NCBI RefSeq assembly: GCF_007362475.1
Contig: NZ_CP041687.1
Coordinates: 1,116,001 to 1,180,000, forward strand
DNA: 64,000 nt
Direction: 5' to 3'
Source: Chryseobacterium sp. SNU WT5
GTDB lineage: Bacteria; Bacteroidota; Bacteroidia; Flavobacteriales; Weeksellaceae
Under the pieces are notes generated by a model. The model ran no database searches. It had not been told where the DNA came from and saw nothing but the letters and a program-made list of their open reading frames with translations. The translations under genes and the position numbers were made by a program. Positions 8,074 through 16,453 of this stretch are shown here, piece by piece. Numbering within the stretch: position 1 is the first letter of the stretch; each line of letters begins with the position of its first letter.

Positions 8074-8793
8074 CTACAAAATTATTCCATCAAAATTTTT
8101 GAATGCTAAGAGTTTTTCCGTGGTGAAGCCTTCTGCAAATGCAACCCCGGAAAGTCTTCCAAGATCTTGCGCACGGTAAGTTAAACTCTCTAAGAAATCT
8201 TTACTTGAAATAGGAGTCATTGGTTCTGTGGATGTTGGATCATAAAACTGGGTTTTATAAGCCAAACAAGCTTCAATCTTTCTAGGCATAAAATCTGAGA
8301 TATCTACCACAAAGTCAGGTGTGATATGTTTCCACTGGATGTAGTGAAAAATCTGTTTCGGGCGCCACGCCTGTTGAATCTCCCGATCCAAAGTTGTTTC
8401 AATTTTAACCAAACCAGAAAGGAAGCACGCATCGGACACTAATTTTGAGGCTTTTGCGTGATCCGGATGCCGATCATCAATAGAATTAGCAAAAACAATT
8501 TCTGGCCGGTATTTTCTGATCATTTGAACAATTTTCATTTGATACTCTTCTGTGTTGAGCAGGAAACCATCTCTCATTTTGAGATTTTCACGATCTGCAT
8601 AACCCATTATTGCGGTAGATTCAGCAGCTTCCTGCGCTCGGGTAACATTGGTTCCACGTGTTCCCAATTCTCCTTGCGTAAGATCTATAACGGCTACGGT
8701 TTTACCTTCAGAGATTAGTTTCGCCAAAGTTCCACCACATCCCAGTTCTACATCATCAGGATGTGCACCAATTGCTAAAATATCTACTTTCAT
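8074..8793 (-). CDS. bshB1: bacillithiol biosynthesis deacetylase BshB1
   Basis: Zinc-dependent deacetylase that converts GlcNAc-malate to GlcN-malate, the second step of bacillithiol synthesis. The 239-residue protein has the PIG-L/LmbE fold with the metal motif AIGAHPDDVELGCGG (residues 7-21), LTQGELGTRG, and HPDH near residue 112. DISDFMPRKIEACLAY and the phrase LGRLSGVAFAEGF near the C-terminus are characteristic of BshB1. It ends a leftward gene series, 12 bases after the secreted protein gene. bshA stands about 7 kb away; bshC is not in the window. Confidence 0.94.
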   Translation of the reverse strand: MKVDILAIGAHPDDVELGCGGTLAKLISEGKTVAVIDLTQGELGTRGTNVTRAQEAAESTAIMGYADRENLKMRDGFLLNTEEYQMKIVQMIRKYRPEIVFANSIDDRHPDHAKASKLVSDACFLSGLVKIETTLDREIQQAWRPKQIFHYIQWKHITPDFVVDISDFMPRKIEACLAYKTQFYDPTSTEPMTPISSKDFLESLTYRAQDLGRLSGVAFAEGFTTEKLLAFKNFDGIIL

Positions 8794-8805
8794 CTTTTTT
8801 TATAT

Positions 8806-9483
8806 TTACTTAAGAAGTTGATAAATAGTCGTCAAAAACTGTGCATAAGATTGCTCTAATCGGACAATATCGCCGGATTTTAAATTAATACCAGGTTCTC
8901 CCGCTGAATTCGAATTTACAGAAAATCCGGAAACTTGAAAATAAGTTGCAACCTGATTTTCTTGATAACCAACCTTTATTGTTGATCCCAAGATATTTCT
9001 GGTAGAAATCGTATAGATCTGAGCCGGTTCGAGAATCAATTTTGTATAGGTTCTTGGCTCAAGCGTTATATTCTTCTGATTAATTGAAATCTTCTGTTTC
9101 TTATAGGGCGAACCAATAATATAAACGATGTTATTTTCTTTCGGAATTTCATGTGCATCCAAGTAATATAAGCTCAATTTATAATGGGTAAAATCAAATT
9201 CTGAAACTGAACCGTCAATTTTTTCAAAAGGCTGGTAACGAAAGGAATTGGCGCCAATTTCTTTTGCTTTTTTATAAATTTTGTTAAAAACTTCTACATC
9301 ATTGTCAGAGAAACCCTGAACTTCCAACTCTCCTAAATATTCTGCCCCTTCAATTACTGAATCCAGCCTATAAAAAATTTTATCCGTATTTGAATGTGTT
9401 TTTACAACCTTACTTAAAACTACGTTCTGCCCAAACAGGAAGGTTGATAAAAAAATAAAAGACAGGAGAATAAAGTTTTTCAT
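8806..9483 (-). CDS. conserved secreted protein of unknown function
   Basis: 225 residues with a clear signal peptide (MKNFILLSFIFLSTFLFGQ, cleavage after FGQ). The rest looks all-beta, with YLGELEVQGFSD and IGANSFRYQPFEKIDG. No family was recognised with confidence. The residues around KAKEIGANSFRY recall small periplasmic folds in which a cell-surface signature is followed by a beta sandwich, but this is not a basis for a function. An upstream codon (9492) overlaps the rfbD stop; the ATG at 9483 gives a better signal peptide and is used. It sits between rfbD and bshB1 in a tight leftward series. Confidence 0.7.
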   Translation of the reverse strand: MKNFILLSFIFLSTFLFGQNVVLSKVVKTHSNTDKIFYRLDSVIEGAEYLGELEVQGFSDNDVEVFNKIYKKAKEIGANSFRYQPFEKIDGSVSEFDFTHYKLSLYYLDAHEIPKENNIVYIIGSPYKKQKISINQKNITLEPRTYTKLILEPAQIYTISTRNILGSTIKVGYQENQVATYFQVSGFSVNSNSAGEPGINLKSGDIVRLEQSYAQFLTTIYQLLK

Positions 9484-9484
9484 T

Positions 9485-10348
9485 TTAATCATTTTTCAAA
9501 ATTTCGATACAGTCGTGTAAGGAATTCTCCCAATGACAAGGTTCTATTTTATAAATACTTTCAATTTTATCCAAAGATAAAGTACTTCTTTTCGGACGTT
9601 TCGCCGGTGTTGGGAATTCTTCTGTCGTAATTGGTTTCAATTTAATTTTGGAATTAGAAAAATCTGCAATTTTAGTAGCGAAATTAAACCAGGTAGTCTC
9701 AGGATAATTAGAAAAGTGGAAAATGCCAAAAACCTTGGTTTCAGTTTCGATAATTTTCATTACTGCCGCAGCTAGATCATTAGCATTTGTTGGTTGACCG
9801 TACTGATCTGCTACAATTCCCAATTCTTTTTTTGTTGAGAATAGTTGCAGCATAGTTTTTACAAAATTTTTATTGAATTCTGAATAGAGCCAGGAAGTTC
9901 TTAGGATAATTGTTTTGGGATTCGCTTCCAATGCTAACTCTTCGCCTTTAAGTTTGGACTCGCCATACACTCCCTGTGGATTGGTAAAATTATCTTCCGA
10001 ATAGGAAATATTACTGTCGCCATCAAATACATAATCTGTAGAAATATGGACAAATATTGTTCTAGATTCTGCGCAGGCTTCTGCTATATTCTCGACACCA
10101 AACGCATTGACAGCAAAAGCTCTATCGCTCTCCTCCTCTGCTAAATCCACGGCGGTGTAACCTGAAGCATTAATACAGAAGTGAGGTTTGTAATCATCTA
10201 AGAAATTAAGAACAGCATTCCTATCTGTGATATCTAGATCTGCAGAAGTTGCAAAGTTAAATTCATACTGAAGTTCGTAATCACGTGCAATCTTTCTGAA
10301 ACAATTGCCCAATTGCCCATTTGAGCCAATTATCAATATTTTTTTCAT
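9485..10348 (-). CDS. rfbD: dTDP-4-dehydrorhamnose reductase
   Basis: NADPH-dependent reductase that makes dTDP-L-rhamnose, a sugar donor for surface polysaccharides. 287 residues of SDR type: nucleotide motif GSNGQLGN (residues 8-15), HISTDYVFDG (about residue 100), the catalytic YGESKLKGE (Tyr and Lys) and RTSWLYSEF, which are standard RfbD landmarks. Its ATG overlaps the stop of the thioesterase gene by one base (TAATG), so the two are translationally coupled. rfbA, rfbB and rfbC are not in the window. Confidence 0.94.
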   Translation of the reverse strand: MKKILIIGSNGQLGNCFRKIARDYELQYEFNFATSADLDITDRNAVLNFLDDYKPHFCINASGYTAVDLAEEESDRAFAVNAFGVENIAEACAESRTIFVHISTDYVFDGDSNISYSEDNFTNPQGVYGESKLKGEELALEANPKTIILRTSWLYSEFNKNFVKTMLQLFSTKKELGIVADQYGQPTNANDLAAAVMKIIETETKVFGIFHFSNYPETTWFNFATKIADFSNSKIKLKPITTEEFPTPAKRPKRSTLSLDKIESIYKIEPCHWENSLHDCIEILKND

Positions 10349-10839
10349 TAAATATTTACTTTTTTATTTTGCTTTCTAAAAAGAGCAACTCTACTTTTAA
10401 AATCCTTTTCTTCCAACTCCATCAAAAATTTTTGAAACAATTCTTTCGTTTCTTCTGGGTGTACCGCAGATTTTCTCGTTTTCATATTAAAATAAATAAT
10501 AGAAAGCCAAAGAATACTATGAATGGTTTTCCCGTCTTCACTTTTCATTAAGATCTCCACCTTAGACAGGCGGTCACTTAGTTCAATTGTTTTACTGGAA
10601 ATAATCACTTTGGAATTATAGCGCACCTCTTTCAAATAAGCAATCTCATTTTGAATGGTGATCCATGTGCATCCCGTTTTTTTTGTGTATTCTTCGTAAG
10701 TGAACCCATAACCGGATTCTACATGATCTTCCCTTGCGTTCAGCATGTATTCGAGATACTTCACATTATTTAAATGCCCAATAGGATCGCAATCGCTAAA
10801 GCGGACTCTTACAACATTAGAAATTTCTTTGTCCATCAT
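10348..10839 (-). CDS. acyl-CoA thioesterase, 4HBT hotdog family
   Basis: 163 residues of single hotdog domain. The N-terminal motif VRFSDCDPIGHLNNVKYLEYM (split over residues 11-32) contains the Asp and the helix start typical of the FcbC/YbgC-like 4-hydroxybenzoyl-CoA thioesterase family. The substrate cannot be told from sequence. Its stop overlaps the rfbD start. A terminator upstream (10852-10877) separates it from the ompH genes, so it probably begins its own transcript. Confidence 0.85.
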   Translation of the reverse strand: MMDKEISNVVRVRFSDCDPIGHLNNVKYLEYMLNAREDHVESGYGFTYEEYTKKTGCTWITIQNEIAYLKEVRYNSKVIISSKTIELSDRLSKVEILMKSEDGKTIHSILWLSIIYFNMKTRKSAVHPEETKELFQKFLMELEEKDFKSRVALFRKQNKKVNI

Positions 10840-10851
10840 ACAAAATTAAAA

Positions 10852-10877
10852 AAACCATCCCGATTTCGAGATGGTTT
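10852..10877 (-). terminator. terminator after the ompH gene pair
   Basis: AAACCATC (10852-10859) with GATGGTTT (10870-10877), 10-base loop. On the minus strand it is followed by T-rich sequence, ending the bamA-ompH transcript. Confidence 0.7.
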
Positions 10878-10896
10878 AGGTATTTAAAATTTATTT

Positions 10897-11391
10897 TTAA
10901 AGTCCTAATTCTTTCTTTACAGCTGGTGTCGCATCTGGACCAGCTTTATAAATTAGTGCAGTTGAGTCTATGATAAAATCATATCCATTTGCTTTCGCTA
11001 CTTTATCAACAGCCTTGTTAATTTTATCAACGATTGGTTTCACAGCGGCATCTCTTCTTTGCGCCAAATCATTTTGAGCTGTTTGCTGCAATTCTTGCAA
11101 ATTTTGTTGTTTTTTCTGAAGTTCAGATTCTTTAGCTTGTCTTTGAGCTTCAGTCATTTTTGCACCTTCCGCTTTATACTGCTCTACTTCTTTTTGGAAA
11201 GCTTCACCTTGTTTTTGCAACTCGCCTCCTTTTGTTTTGCTAAAAGTATCTAGATCACTTGTCATTTTCTTCGTTTCTGGCATCATCGATAATACCACTT
11301 CATATTCCATAGATGCAACTTTCTGAGCTTTTGCAGATCCTGCCGCACAAACCATCATCACAGCTGCAAATAATACGCTTACTTTTTTCAT
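10897..11391 (-). CDS. OmpH/Skp family periplasmic chaperone (second copy)
   Basis: 164 residues: signal peptide ending GSAKAQ, then the OmpH fold with a long Gln/Lys/Glu-rich coiled coil (about residues 45-115), and a C-terminal strand region ANGYDFIIDST. Skp proteins hold unfolded outer-membrane proteins in the periplasm on their way to the Bam complex. It follows another OmpH gene and bamA on the same strand, 43 bases downstream, as in most Bacteroidota. Ends at a hairpin terminator. Confidence 0.9.
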   Translation of the reverse strand: MKKVSVLFAAVMMVCAAGSAKAQKVASMEYEVVLSMMPETKKMTSDLDTFSKTKGGELQKQGEAFQKEVEQYKAEGAKMTEAQRQAKESELQKKQQNLQELQQTAQNDLAQRRDAAVKPIVDKINKAVDKVAKANGYDFIIDSTALIYKAGPDATPAVKKELGL

Positions 11392-11434
11392 AATTGAGAT
11401 TCTATTAATTTATAGTTGTTATTTATTATTAAAT

Positions 11435-12037
11435 TTAATTTTGCACTTTCTGAGATTTAACTCTTTCGTTTCGTTCGTTCTTTTTTGCCGTCGGTCTTTC
11501 AGTAGAATTTGAGTTAGGACCAGCCGAATTTTTCAAGAGTATATCTAAAACTTTATCGGTGTAATCATACCTTTTCTCGAGGAAAATTACGCTGATATTG
11601 TTGCTTTTATCAAGAACTATGCCTAAAGTATTCTTCTCTGACACGGTCTTAATTGCATTCCAGATTTGATCCTGGAAAGGCTTTGTAAGGTTCGCCCTAG
11701 CATTATTCATTTCACCCATAGAACCAAAGCGGTTGTTGATCATCGTTTTGATTTTCTTATCTAAGTCATCAACTTCTTTCTGTCTTGTCTTTAATTGATC
11801 CCCAATCAGCAAAACCTTTTCATTCTCAAGCGTTGCCTTCTTTGAATCAAATTCCGTCTGCAACGTTTGAATTTCTGCCTGCCAATTAGTAATTTGCTGA
11901 TTCAATCTCGCTTCTGCATCTTTATATTCAGGCATTTTGCTCAAAATATAATCTGTATCAACAACGCCAATTTTCTGAGCATTTGCTGGAATAGCAAAAA
12001 CAAAAAGCGCTACAATTAATAGATGAAACTTATTCAT
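11435..12037 (-). CDS. OmpH/Skp family periplasmic chaperone (first copy)
   Basis: 200 residues from the ATG at 12037. The open frame reaches 12085 but would overlap bamA and lacks a signal sequence, whereas MNKFHLLIVALFVFAIPANAQ is a good signal peptide. After cleavage come KIGVVDTDYILSKMPEY, the OmpH N-terminal strand and helix, and a coiled coil (about residues 45-110). The C-terminal tail after residue 170 is polar and low complexity (SNSTERPTAKKNERNER), longer than in the second copy. It starts 11 bases after the bamA stop. Confidence 0.9.
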   Translation of the reverse strand: MNKFHLLIVALFVFAIPANAQKIGVVDTDYILSKMPEYKDAEARLNQQITNWQAEIQTLQTEFDSKKATLENEKVLLIGDQLKTRQKEVDDLDKKIKTMINNRFGSMGEMNNARANLTKPFQDQIWNAIKTVSEKNTLGIVLDKSNNISVIFLEKRYDYTDKVLDILLKNSAGPNSNSTERPTAKKNERNERVKSQKVQN

Positions 12038-12048
12038 TAAAGTTAAAT

Positions 12049-14586
12049 TTACAAAGTTTGATTCATTAAGAAGTGAGTTTTCCAACCTGCTGGTTCCGTA
12101 CCCATTGCTGTTTTATCAAATCCGTAGGCGAAATCAAATCCGATCAATCCAAACGCACCCATATAAACTCTAATCCCAACACCCGCTGAACGTTTTAACT
12201 GGAATGGATTATAAGTTCCAAATGAATTGTATGCGTTACCCCCTTCTAAGAAGGAGAGTGCATAAATCTTCGCCGTTTGATTCATTGATATTGGATACCG
12301 TAGTTCTAACGCAAAGCGGTTATAAATGGTAGCTCCACCGTAAGGAGTTACATCTTCTATCATACCTCCTGTAGAGGAAGCATTTTCATAACCTCTTAAA
12401 GGAACCAATTCTCTACCATCATATCTCCCACCGAAAAGACCTGTACCACCCATATAGAATCTTTCAAATGGTGGCGCACCCAACTCTTTATTGTATCCGT
12501 CCAAGAATCCCATTTCTGCGGTTGTTCTCAACACCATCTTACCAACGACTGTATTATAGATATCAGCTTTTAGTTTTACTTTATAAAACTCCAATAACTT
12601 ATATTTCTCTACAGGTGCCAGTGTTGAATAATCTTTTTTATTAAATAATGAATATGGTGGTGTAAATTTAACCGAAGCCTCTAGGTTGGATCCTGATGTT
12701 GGGAAAATTGGATCAATACCTGCAGAGTTTCTACTTAAGCCCACATTGAAACTGAAGTTTTTCGCAGATCCATTATATTCTGTTGTATTTCCAAATTGGA
12801 AGGGATAATTTGTAAAATCATAACTCTGGTACTGGATTCCAGTATACAAAGAGAAGTAATCATCCGGCCAACTTAACAGTCTGTTTAACCCTGCACTAGC
12901 AGAGAAAATATTTAATTTTTGTGTTGCACCATATTGATCAGAATACCTAACAAGAGATTGGTTTAAAGATACTGACAATGCTGTTGGTTTGGTCCCAAAC
13001 AACCATGGTTCTGTAAATGAAATACCATAATTCTGGAAGAACTGACCTGCTTGAGCCTGAATAGACAATGTTTGTCCATCACCTTGAGGAACTGGCTTAA
13101 AGTCCTTAAACCTCAGGAAATTCTTTAATGAGAAGTTATTAAAAGTCAGACCTAATGTACCAATGAAAGATCCACCACCATATCCTGCTTGTAACTGCAC
13201 TTGAGAAGATCCTTTTTCTACTAAGGTCCAGTTAATATCTACCGTATTATCCTGTTGATTCGGAACAACCTGCTGGCCTACCTGTTGAGGATCAAAAAAC
13301 TGCATTCCTGCTAAATCAAAATAAGTTCTTTTAATATCGCTTTTTGCAAATAAACTACCTGGTTTTGTACGCAGTGATCTTAAGATGACGTGGTCATGTG
13401 TTGTGGTATTCCCACTCCACGTTACTCTATTCCAAGTAGCTTTTTCTCCTTCATTAATTCTAATTTCAAGATTAATAGAGTCTCCTTCTACCGATTTTTC
13501 GATGGGTGTAACGTTGGAGAAAAGGTAACCACTGTTCATGTAAAGAGATTTGATATCACTATCATCCTCTTTACCACCGTCTTCACCTACTTTTTTATTA
13601 AAACCTACAGCATCATAGATGTCACCGGTTTTGTAACCTAATACTTTTTCTAAATAATCTGTCGAGAATGCTGAGTTTCCTAAGATTTTAACATCTCCGA
13701 TATAGTATTTTTTTCCTTCGTTCAGTTTTACATTAATCTCATACTGATTGTTCTTATTTCTCCATACAGAATCAGAAACAATTTGAGCGTCTCTAAATCC
13801 TAATGATCTGTAATAATTAATAAGATTTCCTTTGTCATCCTGATATTTATCTTCAATAAATCTTGAAGGCTTCAAAATCCCCGCGATGCTAAGGCTTTTC
13901 CGCTTAGTGTCCTTAAAAGCTTTTTTACGAAGTTTTTTGTCGGAAACGTTATCATTCCCTTCAAACTCAATATGGCTGATTTTTATTTTCTTGCCCTTAT
14001 TTACATTAATGGTCCAGTCTACTAGCTCAGGATCTTTCGCATTTACTCTATCTTCAATGGAGATCTTTGCATCTGCAAAACCTTTTTTAATATATTCCTG
14101 TGGAATATTTGTTTTTAGGGTAGAGATTAAATTTTGAGTGATTTTCGTACCAGGTTTAAGATTATTGTCTTTCGCTAGTTTTTCACTTTTTGACTTAGAT
14201 ATTCCTTTACCTGTAAATTTAACTTCACCCAAGTCTTTTAAATCTTGAAGGTTAAATCTCAAAGTAACTTTGTCACCTTCAACACTTTCTATATAAACCT
14301 CTACTTCCGAAAAAGATTGAGTTTCCCATAGTTTTTTGATGGCGTTGCTTATTTTTTGACCAGGAATTTCTACACTCTCGTTTTTATTAAGTCCCGTAAA
14401 TCTTAATATTTGAGCTGGAGTATACTTTTTTACGCCATCTACGACGATGTCTTTCAGGATATAGGTTCCTGTTTCGTTTTGAGCATATACTGGATTATTA
14501 TCCTTATTAGTCTGCTCGGGTGTAATCTGACCATAGAAATGTGCCGATGCCACAAACATGATGATGGGTAAGAATTTAAACTTCAT
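12049..14586 (-). CDS. bamA: outer membrane protein assembly factor BamA
   Basis: 845-residue Omp85 protein that inserts beta-barrel proteins in the outer membrane. Signal peptide ends near HFYGQ; POTRA domains fill about residues 40-430, with phrases such as IKISHIEFEGNDNVSDKKLRK split over two strands, and GDVKILGNSAFSTDYLEKV. The barrel covers the C-terminal half, with ERFYMGGTGLFGGRYDGRE (residues about 700-720) near loop 6 and the usual C-terminal strand. The position before two OmpH chaperones and after uppS is the standard Bacteroidota order. Confidence 0.95.
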   Translation of the reverse strand: MKFKFLPIIMFVASAHFYGQITPEQTNKDNNPVYAQNETGTYILKDIVVDGVKKYTPAQILRFTGLNKNESVEIPGQKISNAIKKLWETQSFSEVEVYIESVEGDKVTLRFNLQDLKDLGEVKFTGKGISKSKSEKLAKDNNLKPGTKITQNLISTLKTNIPQEYIKKGFADAKISIEDRVNAKDPELVDWTINVNKGKKIKISHIEFEGNDNVSDKKLRKKAFKDTKRKSLSIAGILKPSRFIEDKYQDDKGNLINYYRSLGFRDAQIVSDSVWRNKNNQYEINVKLNEGKKYYIGDVKILGNSAFSTDYLEKVLGYKTGDIYDAVGFNKKVGEDGGKEDDSDIKSLYMNSGYLFSNVTPIEKSVEGDSINLEIRINEGEKATWNRVTWSGNTTTHDHVILRSLRTKPGSLFAKSDIKRTYFDLAGMQFFDPQQVGQQVVPNQQDNTVDINWTLVEKGSSQVQLQAGYGGGSFIGTLGLTFNNFSLKNFLRFKDFKPVPQGDGQTLSIQAQAGQFFQNYGISFTEPWLFGTKPTALSVSLNQSLVRYSDQYGATQKLNIFSASAGLNRLLSWPDDYFSLYTGIQYQSYDFTNYPFQFGNTTEYNGSAKNFSFNVGLSRNSAGIDPIFPTSGSNLEASVKFTPPYSLFNKKDYSTLAPVEKYKLLEFYKVKLKADIYNTVVGKMVLRTTAEMGFLDGYNKELGAPPFERFYMGGTGLFGGRYDGRELVPLRGYENASSTGGMIEDVTPYGGATIYNRFALELRYPISMNQTAKIYALSFLEGGNAYNSFGTYNPFQLKRSAGVGIRVYMGAFGLIGFDFAYGFDKTAMGTEPAGWKTHFLMNQTL

Positions 14587-14614
14587 TTTTTGTCTTGCTA
14601 ACTTTTTCTATTTT

Positions 14615-15367
14615 CTAAATATTTTCGTCAAGCTGCTCGCTTGTTTTTCCGAATCTTCTTTCTTTATTCTGATAATCATAAATGCATTTATAGAAATCTT
14701 CCTGCCCGAAATCTGGCCAGAGAATATCTAAAAACTGCAATTCTGCATAAGCGATCTGCCAAAGTAGGAAATTACTGATTCTTACTTCGCCACTTGTTCT
14801 AATCATTAGGTCTACCGGTGGAAAGTCTTTGGTATACAAATGGTTTTCAAAAACCTCTTCTGTTATTTCTTCTTCCTTTAATTCTCCGGATTTAATTTTT
14901 GCACCAATTTTCTTCACTGCGCTCAAAATCTCTCTTTGAGACCCGTAACTAAGCGCCAGGATCAAATTGCCTTTGTCGTTATCTTTAGTAATATCTACCA
15001 ATTGATTTAGCTGTTGCTGCACCAATTGCGGTAGTTTTTCGATATCACCAATAATATGCATTCGTAAACCTTTGCTAAATATTTCTTCAGCCTCCAAAAG
15101 TAGTGTTTCCGAAATTAAACTCATCAGCGTATTTATTTCTTCATCTGGTCTGTTCCAATTTTCGGAAGAGAACGTATAAAGAGTGAGATAAGGTATCTGC
15201 ATTTCATTACACGCATCAACCGCATTTCTTACCGCCTGAATTGCACATTTATGCCCATAGGTTCTTTCCTTACCACGAGATTTTGCCCACCTTCCGTTCC
15301 CATCCATAATAATGGCGACATGTTTCGGTAGAGGCTCCTTTTTTATTTTTTCTTTTATCGACTGCAT
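14615..15367 (-). CDS. uppS: isoprenyl transferase (undecaprenyl diphosphate synthase)
   Basis: 250-residue cis-prenyltransferase that extends farnesyl diphosphate with IPP to undecaprenyl diphosphate, the lipid carrier for peptidoglycan and surface sugars. Seen: HVAIIMDGNGRWAK (catalytic Asp), the TLYTFSSENWNRP motif, RTSGEVRISNFLLWQ and the final DFYKCIYDYQNKERRFG. The frame extends to 15400 but would overlap the DUF6089 stop; the ATG at 15367, 4 bases after it, gives a standard N-terminus. Located just before bamA and about 9 kb from the polysaccharide operon that needs its product. Confidence 0.95.
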   Translation of the reverse strand: MQSIKEKIKKEPLPKHVAIIMDGNGRWAKSRGKERTYGHKCAIQAVRNAVDACNEMQIPYLTLYTFSSENWNRPDEEINTLMSLISETLLLEAEEIFSKGLRMHIIGDIEKLPQLVQQQLNQLVDITKDNDKGNLILALSYGSQREILSAVKKIGAKIKSGELKEEEITEEVFENHLYTKDFPPVDLMIRTSGEVRISNFLLWQIAYAELQFLDILWPDFGQEDFYKCIYDYQNKERRFGKTSEQLDENI

Positions 15368-15371
15368 AATT

Positions 15372-16271
15372 CTAATTACAATAACATGGAGGTCTTCCAA
15401 ATGAATAGCTTAGTCCAACAGAAATACTATTTACCCAATCTTTGGAATTAATATTTCCAATTTGTCTATTTTCTACTATTGCTGCAGCTTTCGCATCTGC
15501 CATTTCTTTAAATGGACTTTCCTGTAACACCGACTTATTATCGGTTCCAGCAGCCAAAATATCTTTATTGTAAGTAACCTTAATATTTTTATCATCAATT
15601 ACACTGTAATCAATAGAATCTGAAAATGTAGGTCTAAACATAAATTCACCAAAAAGCGCCCAATTATAATTAAACTTATACTTAAGTCCTACTCCAAATG
15701 GTATCGCCATTGTTAACTGCTTTCCTGTGCTGTAAGTTTCTTTGGTAATAAAACTGTTTGGATCCCCAGCTACAGGATTTATTGCAACTCCCACCGGGTT
15801 TCTTTTGAAATCATTTTCTATGACAAGTGTTGGTGTACTGGCATATAACGCTCCTAACCCACCAAAAATGTATGGGCTCAACATACTTTTCTGTTCATCA
15901 TTTACGGGCAAAAAATTATATTCAAAAAGGAGATCTGCTTCTGCGATAGAGTTTGTCCCAAATAATCTTCTGTTACTACGGTATTGCTCTTTAGCAAGCG
16001 TATCTATAAATTGTATATTACTGTATGAAATATTTAATCTCACCGTTTGATAGGGATTAAAATTCATCCGGTATAGAATACCGGCATACAGAGGAACTCC
16101 ATATTGGGATAAGTTACTTAGTGCTGGTTTCTGTAAGACATAATTTGTTCGACCAATATCACCTACCAAATTACTCATCCCTAATTGTACCCCTATTTCA
16201 TGGCGTTGTCCATGGAAGGAAGCCGAAATAAAAAGCAACAATAAAAGAGGGTAAAAAAATTTGTTTCTCAT
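15372..16271 (-). CDS. DUF6089 family outer-membrane beta-barrel protein
   Basis: 299 residues: signal peptide ending ISASFHGQ, then alternate beta strands of a small barrel. HEIGVQLGMSNLVGDIG at the start of the mature protein and the end of the chain (SVGLSYSFGRPPCYCN) are typical of the DUF6089 proteins encoded beside uppS and bamA in Flavobacteriia. The role is unknown. It leads the leftward DUF6089 - uppS - bamA - ompH - ompH transcript; its promoter box is at 16307. Confidence 0.85.
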   Translation of the reverse strand: MRNKFFYPLLLLLFISASFHGQRHEIGVQLGMSNLVGDIGRTNYVLQKPALSNLSQYGVPLYAGILYRMNFNPYQTVRLNISYSNIQFIDTLAKEQYRSNRRLFGTNSIAEADLLFEYNFLPVNDEQKSMLSPYIFGGLGALYASTPTLVIENDFKRNPVGVAINPVAGDPNSFITKETYSTGKQLTMAIPFGVGLKYKFNYNWALFGEFMFRPTFSDSIDYSVIDDKNIKVTYNKDILAAGTDNKSVLQESPFKEMADAKAAAIVENRQIGNINSKDWVNSISVGLSYSFGRPPCYCN

Positions 16272-16306
16272 GAATGATCTAACGTCAATTTCTATAAATA
16301 ATTTTG

Positions 16307-16314
16307 CAAATATA
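16307..16314 (-). promoter_or_regulatory. -7 promoter box of the DUF6089-uppS-bamA operon
   Basis: TATATTTG on the minus strand, exact TAnnTTTG match, 36 bases before the DUF6089 start. Confidence 0.6.
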
Positions 16315-16453
16315 AAACATTTTTAGTTTAAGGAAATTCTTAATTAATAGTTAAAAACCCTCAAAAAAGCATAATTTTTTGATAAGATTCTCCTAATTCC
16401 AGTTTTATATAATTTTATAACAGAGGAACCTTCAAAAAGAGGATTCTATATTT

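Noticed and set aside
13390-13641. Open frames opposite bamA, ileS and other long genes
   Set aside because: They are shadows in other frames of well supported genes, without their own motifs.
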